Source of the DNA: CAJWKT01 sp964465375
GTDB lineage: Bacteria; Pseudomonadota; Gammaproteobacteria; Steroidobacterales; Rariloculaceae
NCBI GenBank assembly: GCA_964465375.1
Contig: CAYXIJ010000022.1
Coordinates: 1 to 36,117 of the forward strand
Reading direction: 5' to 3'
DNA: 36,117 bases
Shown here: positions 8,828-16,822 of the stretch, piece after piece
Position numbering within the stretch: the first letter of the stretch is position 1
Layout of the letters: each line of letters begins with the position of its first letter
Made by a program: the position numbers and the translations under genes
The notes under the pieces: generated by a model
Database searches by the model: none
Told to the model about the DNA's origin: nothing
The model's input: only the letters and a program-made list of their open reading frames with translations

Positions 8828-9955
8828 ATGCCCCATAATAACCGAAGAATCTTCACCAAAACACGCACCAAAAGATTGAACACAAAAAAATTCTATATCG
8901 ACACTGACGCGGCTGCTCAAAACGCTATTGAGCTAATATCGAACGAAACTATTTTAGCGTTAGACACTGAGTTCACCAGAGAAAAAACTTATTATCCCGA
9001 ACTTTCTCTTATGCAAATTGCATCTAAAAAATTTGGTGTATGCATCGATTGTCTGTCTGGACTGAATATCGAGCCAATAGTAGATATGCTACTACAGCCA
9101 GGCCGTTACTGGATTTTGCATAGTGCAAGACAAGATCTTGAAGTGATTTATGGCCTAAAAAAGCAACTGCCAGAAAAAATTTTCGATACGCAAATCGCTG
9201 CTGGATTAGGGGGATTTGCGCCCCAAGTTAGCCTTCAAGGACTACTAAATGATCTTCTAAACGTGCAACTGGAAAAAAAATATTCCCGGACCGACTGGAG
9301 CCGCCGGCCCCTTTCTGCCGGTGCGCTGGATTATGCATTCGATGACGTTTTCCATCTAATTCGGCTTTGGGAAACGCTCCGCAAAAAACTAGAAAAACTT
9401 GGGAGATACGGCTGGGTCACCGAGGACTGTCAAGCATTGCTAGAAAACCCTCCAATTCCGGATACAACCCAAATTTGGGACCGCATGAAAGGTCTTGGAA
9501 AGCTTAACTTAGACGCTCAGTGTGCAGCCTACCATCTCATTTGCTGGCGCGAGAAAACGGCCCAAAAATTAAATCGGCCGCGCCGGTGGATACTAAGCGA
9601 CGAAATATTATTAAAAACTGCTCACAGGTTACCTAGCAAGCTAGAGGAATTAAAGTCTATAGCCGGACTGCCTATGAGCTTAATAGAACGCTCTGGTCTC
9701 AGAATATTAAAAGCCATAGCACTGCACAATAGTCAAGAATTGCTGACCACGGTCAAGGCAAGATCTGCCCGAAACCACCCTGGCAAAGAAGCATTTAAAC
9801 ACCTTCAATCAAAAATCAGCATGCGTGCAAGCGAGCTTGGCATTAACGTTGAGCTTCTAGCTACTCGTAGAGAAATCACAGAAATTCTCCGCGGAGAATA
9901 CTCCAAACGAACCCGACAAGGTTGGCGTGCAAAAGAGTTGGAAAAACTAACCTAG
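8828..9955 (+). CDS. rnd: Ribonuclease D
   Basis: A 3'-5' exoribonuclease that trims tRNA and other stable RNA ends. It has 375 residues. The DEDD exonuclease residues are visible: D46 and E48 in LALDTEFTRE, the Asp in HSARQDLEVIYG, and the final motif around LDYAFDDVFHL with the Tyr/Asp pair. HRDC-like helical domains follow (residues about 210-290 and on). The ATG at 8828 has AAGG three bases upstream, a rather tight spacing. It gives about 20 residues more than the family norm before FYIDTDAAAQ, so a later start (TTG at codon 17) is possible. The region is notably A+T-rich. The 3' end overlaps adk by nine bases, tail to tail. Confidence 0.93.
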   Translation: MPHNNRRIFTKTRTKRLNTKKFYIDTDAAAQNAIELISNETILALDTEFTREKTYYPELSLMQIASKKFGVCIDCLSGLNIEPIVDMLLQPGRYWILHSARQDLEVIYGLKKQLPEKIFDTQIAAGLGGFAPQVSLQGLLNDLLNVQLEKKYSRTDWSRRPLSAGALDYAFDDVFHLIRLWETLRKKLEKLGRYGWVTEDCQALLENPPIPDTTQIWDRMKGLGKLNLDAQCAAYHLICWREKTAQKLNRPRRWILSDEILLKTAHRLPSKLEELKSIAGLPMSLIERSGLRILKAIALHNSQELLTTVKARSARNHPGKEAFKHLQSKISMRASELGINVELLATRREITEILRGEYSKRTRQGWRAKELEKLT

Positions 9956-10594
9956 TCCCAATAAGCCTCTTAGATTCGAATAGACTTCATCTGCAGTACC
10001 TAATGCCGATACCACTTGTAAGAGCTTACGATCACGATAATACTCAATTAGGGGTGAAGTCTCGCGCTCGTAGACAGCCAATCGGTTGCGAATAGTTTCT
10101 TCGTTGTCGTCTTTGCGCTGGAGAAGCTTTCCACCAGCCTCAATACAAGCAGTGAGTTCCGCCTTTGGGGAAAAATAAATGTTCAAAAGCTTGCCTGTTT
10201 CAGAGCAGGTACGTCGACCCACCAAACGCTTCATAAGCACCTCAAGGTCTACTTCCATAAAAACAGCGGCATCAAGCTTCTGTCCCAGCTCAACAAGCAC
10301 GCCTTCCAGAGAAATTGCTTGATCCCAATTTCGTGGGTAGCCATCTAGTGAAAATCCCTCCAATGCATCAGTCTCAATCAAGCGTTCTCTTATCATTTGA
10401 AGCACAATCTCGTTTGACACTAGCTCCCCGGAATCCATCGCGGCCTTAGCTAACAAACCCAAATCGGTACGCTCAGCTACCGCTGTTCGCAGAAGTTCTC
10501 CCGTAGAAATTTGTGGAAAACCGTAGTCAACCTGAAGTCGCTGCGCTTGAGTACCTTTTCCCGACCCCGGGGCACCAAGTAAAACGATCCGCAC
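9947..10594 (-). CDS. adk: Adenylate kinase
   Basis: Interconverts ATP, AMP and ADP. It has 215 residues, the long bacterial form with a LID domain. Seen: the P-loop GAPGSGKGT at residues 7-15, the AMP-site segment STGELLR, DGYPRNWDQA, and the LID segment from VGRRTCSETGK to RKDDNEETIRNRL. The LID holds only two cysteines, not the four-ligand zinc set, so zinc binding is unlikely. The GTG start at 10594 has AGGAG eight bases upstream. It is divergent from pfp (141 bp between the starts) and convergent with rnd. AMP made by PPi-releasing reactions is its substrate, which suits the PPi genes next door. Confidence 0.96.
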   Translation of the reverse strand: MRIVLLGAPGSGKGTQAQRLQVDYGFPQISTGELLRTAVAERTDLGLLAKAAMDSGELVSNEIVLQMIRERLIETDALEGFSLDGYPRNWDQAISLEGVLVELGQKLDAAVFMEVDLEVLMKRLVGRRTCSETGKLLNIYFSPKAELTACIEAGGKLLQRKDDNEETIRNRLAVYERETSPLIEYYRDRKLLQVVSALGTADEVYSNLRGLLGLG

Positions 10595-10735
10595 TAGCTA
10601 ATCTCCTAAAAACCTATTCTCATAAAGACAATGCAGGCAAACTAAGCATGGGACTTGGGGTATGCTTCCAGCGTCCAGTTTGCAGCTGCTGCTACTCTAT
10701 CAGAAACAAAATATTTATCCTGCTTTGGAGGACCC

Positions 10736-11995
10736 GTGAAACAAAATGCATTGTATGCGCAGTCGGGCGGCGTTACCGCTGTTATAAACGCATCAGCCTG
10801 CGGCGTAATCGAGACAGCTAGAAAGCACAAAAACAAAATTGGTAAAGTTTTTGCCGGACGAGATGGCATCATTGGCGTTCTTACAGAGAACATGATTGAT
10901 ACCAGCCGTGAAAGCATCCGGAATATCGCATCACTTAGGCATACCCCAGGTGGTGCCTTCGGATCCGCTCGGCACAAATTGAGAGGGCTAGATGAAAGTC
11001 GCGCTGAATACGAACGCCTGATTGAAGTTTTCAAGGCCCACAATATTGGCTATTTTTTCTATAATGGAGGGGGCGACTCCATGGATACAGCTCATAAAGT
11101 TTCTCTTCTGGGCCGTAGTCTCAACTTTCCCATAACCTGCATTGGCATTCCCAAAACAGTTGACAATGACCTGCCAGTTACTGACAACTGCCCCGGCTTT
11201 GGATCAGTGGCTAAATATATTGCAATATCAACACGGGAAGCAGCACTTGATGTGGCCTCGATGGCCAAAACATCAACCAAAGTTTTTATCTTAGAGGTCA
11301 TGGGACGACATGCAGGCTGGATCGCCGCATCAGCAGGTCTTGCAGGGGGCAAGCATGACGCGCCTCATATTATTCTTTTCCCCGAAATTGCTTTTAACGA
11401 AAAGGCTTTCCTCGCCCGCGTTCAGGCTTGCGTGAAACGATACGAGTATTGCGTAGTCGTCGTCTCAGAGGGAGTTCGACATACTAATGGTCGCTTTCTG
11501 GCTGAAGTTAATACCCTTGATGCTTTCGGTCACGCTCAACTGGGCGGAGTGGCGCCAACTTTGGCCAATTTGGTACGGAAAGGCTTAGGCTATAAATACC
11601 ATTACGCAATTGCCGACTATCTCCAGCGATCGGCTCGGCATATCGCCTCTAAGGTAGATGCAGATCAAGCTTATGCAGTCGGAAAAGCGGCGGTTGAATT
11701 TGCAGTAAAGGGCGAAAACGCGATTATGCCCACCATTGTGCGTCATTCTGACAAGCCATACCGCTGGTCTATTGGAAAGGTCGCATTAAGTCGCGTGGCT
11801 AACCGAGAAAAAATGCTGCCCCGTCGGTTTATCAGTAAGGATGGATTCAGAATAACTACAGCGTGCAAAAGATACTTGTCACCCCTAGTGAGGGGGGAAG
11901 ACTACCCACCGTACGCCAATGGGATGCCGGTATACAGAACTCTTAAAAACGTTGCTGTAGAACGGCGGTTACGTGATGAGTTTATGATAGGATAG
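10736..11995 (+). CDS. pfp: Pyrophosphate-dependent 6-phosphofructokinase
   Basis: Reversibly phosphorylates fructose 6-phosphate with PPi instead of ATP. It has 419 residues from the GTG at 10736, which has GGAGG just upstream; an upstream TTG at 10655 would add 27 unlikely residues. Motifs: SGGVTAVINAS near residue 11, NGGGDSMDT with Asp114, PKTVDND with Lys140, and MGRHAGWIAASAG. Asp at the position where ATP enzymes have Gly (GGDGS), and Lys where they have Gly (PGTxDND), are the known markers of PPi use. It is followed 133 bp later by a membrane pyrophosphatase. This pfp-hpp pairing is known from Methylococcus-type gammaproteobacteria. PPi specificity is inferred from residues, not measured. 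Confidence 0.93.
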   Translation: MKQNALYAQSGGVTAVINASACGVIETARKHKNKIGKVFAGRDGIIGVLTENMIDTSRESIRNIASLRHTPGGAFGSARHKLRGLDESRAEYERLIEVFKAHNIGYFFYNGGGDSMDTAHKVSLLGRSLNFPITCIGIPKTVDNDLPVTDNCPGFGSVAKYIAISTREAALDVASMAKTSTKVFILEVMGRHAGWIAASAGLAGGKHDAPHIILFPEIAFNEKAFLARVQACVKRYEYCVVVVSEGVRHTNGRFLAEVNTLDAFGHAQLGGVAPTLANLVRKGLGYKYHYAIADYLQRSARHIASKVDADQAYAVGKAAVEFAVKGENAIMPTIVRHSDKPYRWSIGKVALSRVANREKMLPRRFISKDGFRITTACKRYLSPLVRGEDYPPYANGMPVYRTLKNVAVERRLRDEFMIG

Positions 11996-12009
11996 CGCGC
12001 CTTTCGTGA

Positions 12010-12037
12010 CCAACCAGCAGACATGAAGCTGGCTTGG
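12010..12037 (+). other. Stem-loop between pfp and hppA
   Basis: CCAA-CCAGC (12010-12018) pairs with GCTGG-c-TTGG (12028-12037): nine base pairs with one bulged C and a nine-base loop. It begins 15 bases after the pfp stop. There is no T-run after it, so it is probably not a strong intrinsic terminator. It could protect the pfp mRNA 3' end or mark a processing site that lets hppA be expressed at a different level. The remaining 90 bases before hppA hold no clear sigma70 promoter. Confidence 0.4.
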
Positions 12038-12128
12038 TATTAGTACAAATTGTAATGTTTGAGTTGCATGGTCCGCACTCAGAAGTTCGGCCAATCTAAA
12101 TGTAGCTCAGCTAAATGGAGGAAAAGCA

Positions 12129-14141
12129 ATGAACCCAGGTAATGCCCTGTGGATTTCTCTTGGGGCAGCGCTGCTTGCGGTGCTCTACGGTCTGGTCTCA
12201 GTAAAGTGGATCTTAGGACGTTCCCAGGGAAATGAGCGAATGCAAGAAATTGCAGCGGCCATACAAGAAGGTGCCAAAGCCTACATGAACAGACAATACC
12301 TAACCATTGGAATTGTCGGCGTTGTACTTTTCTTCGTCTTGTGGCTGCTACTCACGTGGCAAACAGCGGTTGGCTTTGCTATTGGAGCAGGCCTCTCGGC
12401 GCTGGCAGGCTATATCGGTATGTTTGTCTCTGTTAGGGCCAATGTCAGGACAGCGCAGGCGGCTACCCAAGGTCTAAATCCAGCCCTTACGGTAGCCTTT
12501 CGGGGCGGTGCCATTACTGGGCTACTTGTGGTTGGGCTCGGCCTTCTGGGCGTGGCAGGCTACTACGCCATTCTAATTGCCTTGGGTGCAGAGCAAGATG
12601 AAACGCTCAATGCTCTCGTGGGTCTTGCTTTTGGGGGCTCTCTTATTTCCATATTCGCTCGACTTGGAGGGGGAATCTTTACCAAAGGCGCAGACGTGGG
12701 TGCAGATTTAGTCGGCAAAGTTGAGGCAGGCATTCCTGAGGACGACCCCCGAAATCCCGGCGTTATTGCTGACAACGTTGGGGACAATGTGGGAGATTGT
12801 GCTGGAATGGCGGCGGACCTCTTTGAAACTTATGCCGTAACTTTAATAGCAACTATGTTGCTTGGCGGCCTAACAGCCGAAACCCTAGGATCCAACGCCA
12901 TTTTGTATCCGATGGTACTAGGCGGTGTCTCAATTATTGCATCCATTATCGGAACCTTCTTTGTAAGATCTACCGGCGGAAGAATAATGGGCGCCCTTTA
13001 TAAGGGTGTTATTGTCTCAGGTGCACTAGCTGCGATTGCGTTCTATCCTGTGACTACGGCATTAATGGGTGAAGGTGCTACTAACTTATATTTTGCTGCA
13101 CTAATTGGCCTTTTTCTCACAGCAGCAATGGTAGCAATAACAGAATATTATACTGGAACCGAATTCGCGCCAGTTAAAAAAATTGCAAGTGCCTCAACAA
13201 CAGGAGATGCAACAAACATCATCGCGGGACTTGGTGTATCCATGAAAGCGACTGCCTTGCCGGTACTAGCAGTATGCCTATCAATCTGGGGCAGCTACCA
13301 GCTTGCCGAACTGTACGGTATCGCAATTGCAGCAACAGCTATGCTGTCGATGACTGGAATGATTGTTGCCTTAGATGCCTTTGGCCCAATAACAGACAAT
13401 GCTGGAGGCATTGCGGAGATGGCAGAGCTTCCCTCTGAAGTCCGAAATGTTACAGATGCACTCGATGCAGTAGGAAACACTACGAAAGCTGTAACCAAAG
13501 GCTACGCGATTGGTTCGGCCGGTTTAGCGGCCTTAGTACTTTTTTCAGACTACACCCATAGCCTGGAAGAAGCAGGGCTGGGTGTTCTATCTTTTGATCT
13601 CTCCGACCATCGAGTGATTATCGGACTTTTCATTGGTGGCCTAGTGCCGTTTCTTTTTGGTGCGATGGCGATGGAGGCCGTGGGCCGTGCAGCAGGCTCG
13701 GTTGTCACTGAGGTCCGGAGGCAGTTCCGAGAGATTGAGGGAATCATGGAGGGAACAACCAAGCCAGATTACTCCGCTGCAGTGGATTTGCTTACAAAAT
13801 CAGCGATTAAGGAAATGATTGTGCCATCTCTTTTGCCAGTTCTGGTTCCGATATTGGTAGGTAAACTGCTGGGACCTCAAGCCCTTGGGGGTTTACTGGT
13901 AGGAACTATCGTAACGGGTTTATTTGTAGCGATCTCTATGACGACCGGGGGTGGCGCCTGGGATAATGCGAAGAAATACATTGAAGATGGCGCCCATGGA
14001 GGTAAGGGTTCAGATGCGCATAAGGCGGCGGTAACGGGAGATACGGTGGGTGATCCATACAAAGATACGGCGGGCCCAGCCATCAACCCCTTGATCAAAA
14101 TCATAAACATTGTGGCATTGCTAGTCGTTCCCCTTATCTGA
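12129..14141 (+). CDS. hppA: Membrane-bound proton-pumping pyrophosphatase, K+-independent type
   Basis: Hydrolyses PPi and pumps H+ across the inner membrane, and may run in reverse. It has 670 residues, with many hydrophobic spans. The substrate site is complete: DVGADLVGKVEAG, the segment with EDDPRNPGVIADNVGDNVGDCAG, the late DNAKKYIE, and GDTVGDPYKDTAGPA near the C-terminus. In GNTTKAVTKG, Lys453 and Thr456 stand where K+-dependent enzymes have Ala and usually Gly; this Lys is the established marker of the K+-independent H+ pumps. GGAGG lies seven bases before the ATG. It sits behind pfp, so both genes handle PPi. The ion specificity (H+ rather than Na+) is inferred from that subtype. 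Confidence 0.96.
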   Translation: MNPGNALWISLGAALLAVLYGLVSVKWILGRSQGNERMQEIAAAIQEGAKAYMNRQYLTIGIVGVVLFFVLWLLLTWQTAVGFAIGAGLSALAGYIGMFVSVRANVRTAQAATQGLNPALTVAFRGGAITGLLVVGLGLLGVAGYYAILIALGAEQDETLNALVGLAFGGSLISIFARLGGGIFTKGADVGADLVGKVEAGIPEDDPRNPGVIADNVGDNVGDCAGMAADLFETYAVTLIATMLLGGLTAETLGSNAILYPMVLGGVSIIASIIGTFFVRSTGGRIMGALYKGVIVSGALAAIAFYPVTTALMGEGATNLYFAALIGLFLTAAMVAITEYYTGTEFAPVKKIASASTTGDATNIIAGLGVSMKATALPVLAVCLSIWGSYQLAELYGIAIAATAMLSMTGMIVALDAFGPITDNAGGIAEMAELPSEVRNVTDALDAVGNTTKAVTKGYAIGSAGLAALVLFSDYTHSLEEAGLGVLSFDLSDHRVIIGLFIGGLVPFLFGAMAMEAVGRAAGSVVTEVRRQFREIEGIMEGTTKPDYSAAVDLLTKSAIKEMIVPSLLPVLVPILVGKLLGPQALGGLLVGTIVTGLFVAISMTTGGGAWDNAKKYIEDGAHGGKGSDAHKAAVTGDTVGDPYKDTAGPAINPLIKIINIVALLVVPLI

Positions 14142-14360
14142 GAACGGCAACTGCGCCACTGCTCTGAAAAATGTTCCGCTACTGCTTAGTATGCGACCCT
14201 TTTCTTTTCAAAAACATCTAGGGATATATTAAGGTTGAGATATGAATTTTGCTGAAGACGGAATGTAGTTCCCTTAAGGAGTCGCCTTGTATGAACTAGT
14301 GAAACTCCGTACTCTTAGAGTTCCGTGGTTCAATCGACAGCAACCCCTCGGTCTCCAGTG

Positions 14361-15011
14361 ATGAATCTAGAAGAAGCGCGTGCCTACATGCTAGGGCAAC
14401 AAATCAGAGCATGGGACGTCATGGATGATCGTGTGCTCGGCGTCCTAGCAAAAATCCCTCGGGAACTTTTTGTACCCGACAACTATCGAGAGTTGGCGTT
14501 TACAGATACAGATATTCCAATAGCGTACGGCCAAAGAATGATGTGCCCGAAAATCGAGGGACGCCTATTACAGGCGCTGCAATTAGAGCCCATCCATGAA
14601 GTGCTCGAAATTGGCACTGGCACTGGTTTTCTAACGGCTTGCATTGCACAACTTGCGAAAAAAGTAATCAGTGTAGAGATATTTGATGGTATGACCCAAG
14701 AAGCCAAAATCAAGTTACGGGGGCAAGGAATCAAAAATGTGGAATTGCAAACAAAAGATGCCTTTTCACTAAAGCATTCCAAAAAGTTTGATGCGGTTGC
14801 CGTAACAGGCTCAGTACCAGAAATAGACGATCATTTTGTTCAAATGCTGAAACCGGGTGGAAGATTATTCATCATAGCTGGAAAGGCCCCGGCAATGGAT
14901 GCGTGTTTAGTCACTCTACATGATAATGGCGAATGGACCCGACAAAGTTTGTTTGAGACGGTTGTGCCCCCGCTGGCCAATGCCGAAAGACCAGAGCCAT
15001 TCCTGCTTTAG
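14361..15011 (+). CDS. Protein-L-isoaspartate O-methyltransferase family protein
   Basis: A class I SAM methyltransferase of the PCMT family, 216 residues from the ATG at 14361. The SAM motif LEIGTGTGFLTACIA and the family start MNLEEARAYMLGQQIRAWDV are clear. In Pcm a conserved segment QTISQP carries a serine near the active site; here the matching segment reads QRMMCPKIEGR, so the Ser is missing. It therefore belongs to the side branch often annotated pcm, whose substrate is not established. A GTG at 14325 would add 12 residues; neither start has a strong ribosome site. The 183 bp before it show only a weak promoter-like match. A rhodanese and tolC follow, an order seen in other gammaproteobacteria. 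Confidence 0.88.
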   Translation: MNLEEARAYMLGQQIRAWDVMDDRVLGVLAKIPRELFVPDNYRELAFTDTDIPIAYGQRMMCPKIEGRLLQALQLEPIHEVLEIGTGTGFLTACIAQLAKKVISVEIFDGMTQEAKIKLRGQGIKNVELQTKDAFSLKHSKKFDAVAVTGSVPEIDDHFVQMLKPGGRLFIIAGKAPAMDACLVTLHDNGEWTRQSLFETVVPPLANAERPEPFLL

Positions 15012-15038
15012 CTATGAGCCTAAAACAGGCTACTAATA

Positions 15039-15371
15039 ATGACTATTCCTGAACTTAACCCAGAAGCATTTTGCAATAGATGGCCTCAAAACGAAATAGG
15101 GGAAAAGGTTCAACTGCTTGATGTTCGCGAAGTAACTGAACTTGAGGTTGCTTCATTACCCGCTGCCAACCATATTCCTATGGGTCAAATTCCCCAACGC
15201 CTAGAAGAGCTAGATTCCAAAAAACCTATCGTTGTCATGTGCCACGGTGGTGCGCGGAGCCTGCGCGTAGCCCAGTTCTTAGTTTCACAAGGATTTAAAG
15301 AAGTTTTTAACCTTAGCGGCGGTATAGACGCCTGGTCAAAACAGATAGATCCAAAAGTACCGCAATACTAG
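15039..15371 (+). CDS. Single-domain rhodanese-like protein
   Basis: A 110-residue protein with one rhodanese domain. LLDVREVTELE (Asp28) and the active-site loop MCHGGARS with Cys68 are present, so a persulfide on the cysteine is plausible. It has no signal peptide, so it is cytoplasmic. It starts 27 bp after the methyltransferase and 38 bp before tolC, on the same strand. Single-domain rhodaneses carry sulfane sulfur to various acceptors; the acceptor here is unknown, and the link to a TolC-type channel is positional only. Confidence 0.92.
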   Translation: MTIPELNPEAFCNRWPQNEIGEKVQLLDVREVTELEVASLPAANHIPMGQIPQRLEELDSKKPIVVMCHGGARSLRVAQFLVSQGFKEVFNLSGGIDAWSKQIDPKVPQY

Positions 15372-15409
15372 AGTCACTATCCCAATGATAAACATAGGAT
15401 AAGAAAACC

Positions 15410-16801
15410 ATGATCTACAAGATGAAATTGCTAACACTTGTCGTTAGTTTGTTCTTGCTAACCAAATCTGCCGTGGGCCAAGAAGGTCTCATTGAAATCT
15501 ACCAGAGGGCGCTGCAAAACGATCCTATGATACGAGAAGCTGAGGCTAATTACCTAGTGATGCTGGAGACAAAACCCCAGGCAAGAAGTGCTGTATTGCC
15601 ATCGCTAACATTGAGCGCCGGGGCCTCAGTTGGTAATTCTACAAATCCAAACCCAGCGACAAATTTCATGACCGGGGAGCCGAGCAAGGTTGTGGTCAGC
15701 AGCGAAAGTAGGCGTGACTCTTCAGATTGGAGTGTTGCTCTTACACAGACACTATACAATCGAGGACAATTCATCGCTCTTAGACAAGCAGACAAACAGG
15801 TGGCTCGCGCCGAGATAGGCTACCAACTAGCGAAACAGGATCTTTTGCTCCGTGTTTCCGAGGCCTACTTTAATATCCTTGCCGCAGAAGACACTGTAGC
15901 ATCGGAACAAGCGGCTAGAGAGGCTATTCGTCGGCAACTAGAACAAGCTGAGCAGCGTTTTGAGGTGGGATTAATAGCGATCACGGACGTTCAAGAAGCT
16001 CAGGCAGGGTTTGATCAAGCAGTTGCTGCAGAAATCGCGGCACAGCGTTTACTTGCTACTTCAAGAGAGTTTTTGCGGGAGATTATTGGTGGTCATGTCA
16101 CAGACCTAGCGGGACCCAAAGAAGATTTTCCGCTAATCTCACCTGATCCAGCTGACCAAGAGGCTTGGGTACGTACTGCTCTGGCACAAAATTTAGCTCT
16201 CATTTCAAGTCGAATTGGGACCGAAATCGCCCAAGACGGCATTGAAATTGAGCGGTCCACACGTCTTCCAACTTTGCGCTTGTCAGGTAATTTTGGGGAA
16301 TCTCAATCCGAAAGTACCCGCACTAACAACTTGGCTAATGGGCTTTCCCCTAGGACTTTCTCGGAATTTGGCTCAGAAGGATATAGTCTCAATTTGAGCT
16401 TTAGCGTTCCCATCTACTCGGGCGGATTCAACGCGTCGCGCATTCAACAATCTGTTTACCAGCACCGTGCTGCGCTAGAAGGCCTAGAACGTACGGCTAG
16501 GCAAACTGAGCGCCTAACTAGGGATGCCTATCTCGGCGTGCTCTCAGAAATATCTCGGGTAAGGGCCTTACGACAGGCTGTAGAGTCTTCAGAGACAGCG
16601 TTGCGGGCAACTGAAGCTGGATTTGAAGTCGGCACAAGAACCACAGTAGATGTGCTCGCTTCCCAAAATAACCTTCGCCGGGCCCAAACAAACTTTGCTC
16701 GTAGTCGCTATGACTATGCCCTAGAAGTCCTCAATTTAAAATACGCAGCCGGTAGCCTAGCCGTGCAAGACTTGGAACTTATGAACGAATGGCTAGAGTA
16801 A
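15410..16801 (+). CDS. tolC: TolC-family outer membrane efflux/secretion channel
   Basis: Outer-membrane factor that forms the beta-barrel plus periplasmic tunnel used by type I secretion and RND/MFS/ABC efflux. It has 463 residues. A signal peptide (MKLLTLVVSLFLLTKSAVG, cut near the following QEG) begins at the second Met. The family start LIEIYQRALQNDPMIREAEANY, the internal duplication (LRVSEAYFNIL and LTRDAYLGVLSEI), and the repeated GLIAITDVQEAQ and GTRTTVDVLASQNN are the structural repeats of TolC. The ATG at 15410 has AGGAT upstream; the ATG at 15422 is an alternative. No inner-membrane pump or adaptor is nearby, so it probably serves several transporters. It is convergent with hldE. 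Confidence 0.94.
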   Translation: MIYKMKLLTLVVSLFLLTKSAVGQEGLIEIYQRALQNDPMIREAEANYLVMLETKPQARSAVLPSLTLSAGASVGNSTNPNPATNFMTGEPSKVVVSSESRRDSSDWSVALTQTLYNRGQFIALRQADKQVARAEIGYQLAKQDLLLRVSEAYFNILAAEDTVASEQAAREAIRRQLEQAEQRFEVGLIAITDVQEAQAGFDQAVAAEIAAQRLLATSREFLREIIGGHVTDLAGPKEDFPLISPDPADQEAWVRTALAQNLALISSRIGTEIAQDGIEIERSTRLPTLRLSGNFGESQSESTRTNNLANGLSPRTFSEFGSEGYSLNLSFSVPIYSGGFNASRIQQSVYQHRAALEGLERTARQTERLTRDAYLGVLSEISRVRALRQAVESSETALRATEAGFEVGTRTTVDVLASQNNLRRAQTNFARSRYDYALEVLNLKYAAGSLAVQDLELMNEWLE

Positions 16802-16822
16802 CCCGAGTAAAGGTATTCGGAT

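Noticed and set aside
10655..10735. Upstream TTG start for pfp
   Set aside because: The GTG at 10736 has GGAGG at good spacing and gives the family-length N-terminus.
10642..11043. 133-codon minus-strand frame inside pfp, with a signal-like stretch
   Set aside because: It is antisense to the conserved N-terminal half of pfp and has no ribosome site or homologous motif.
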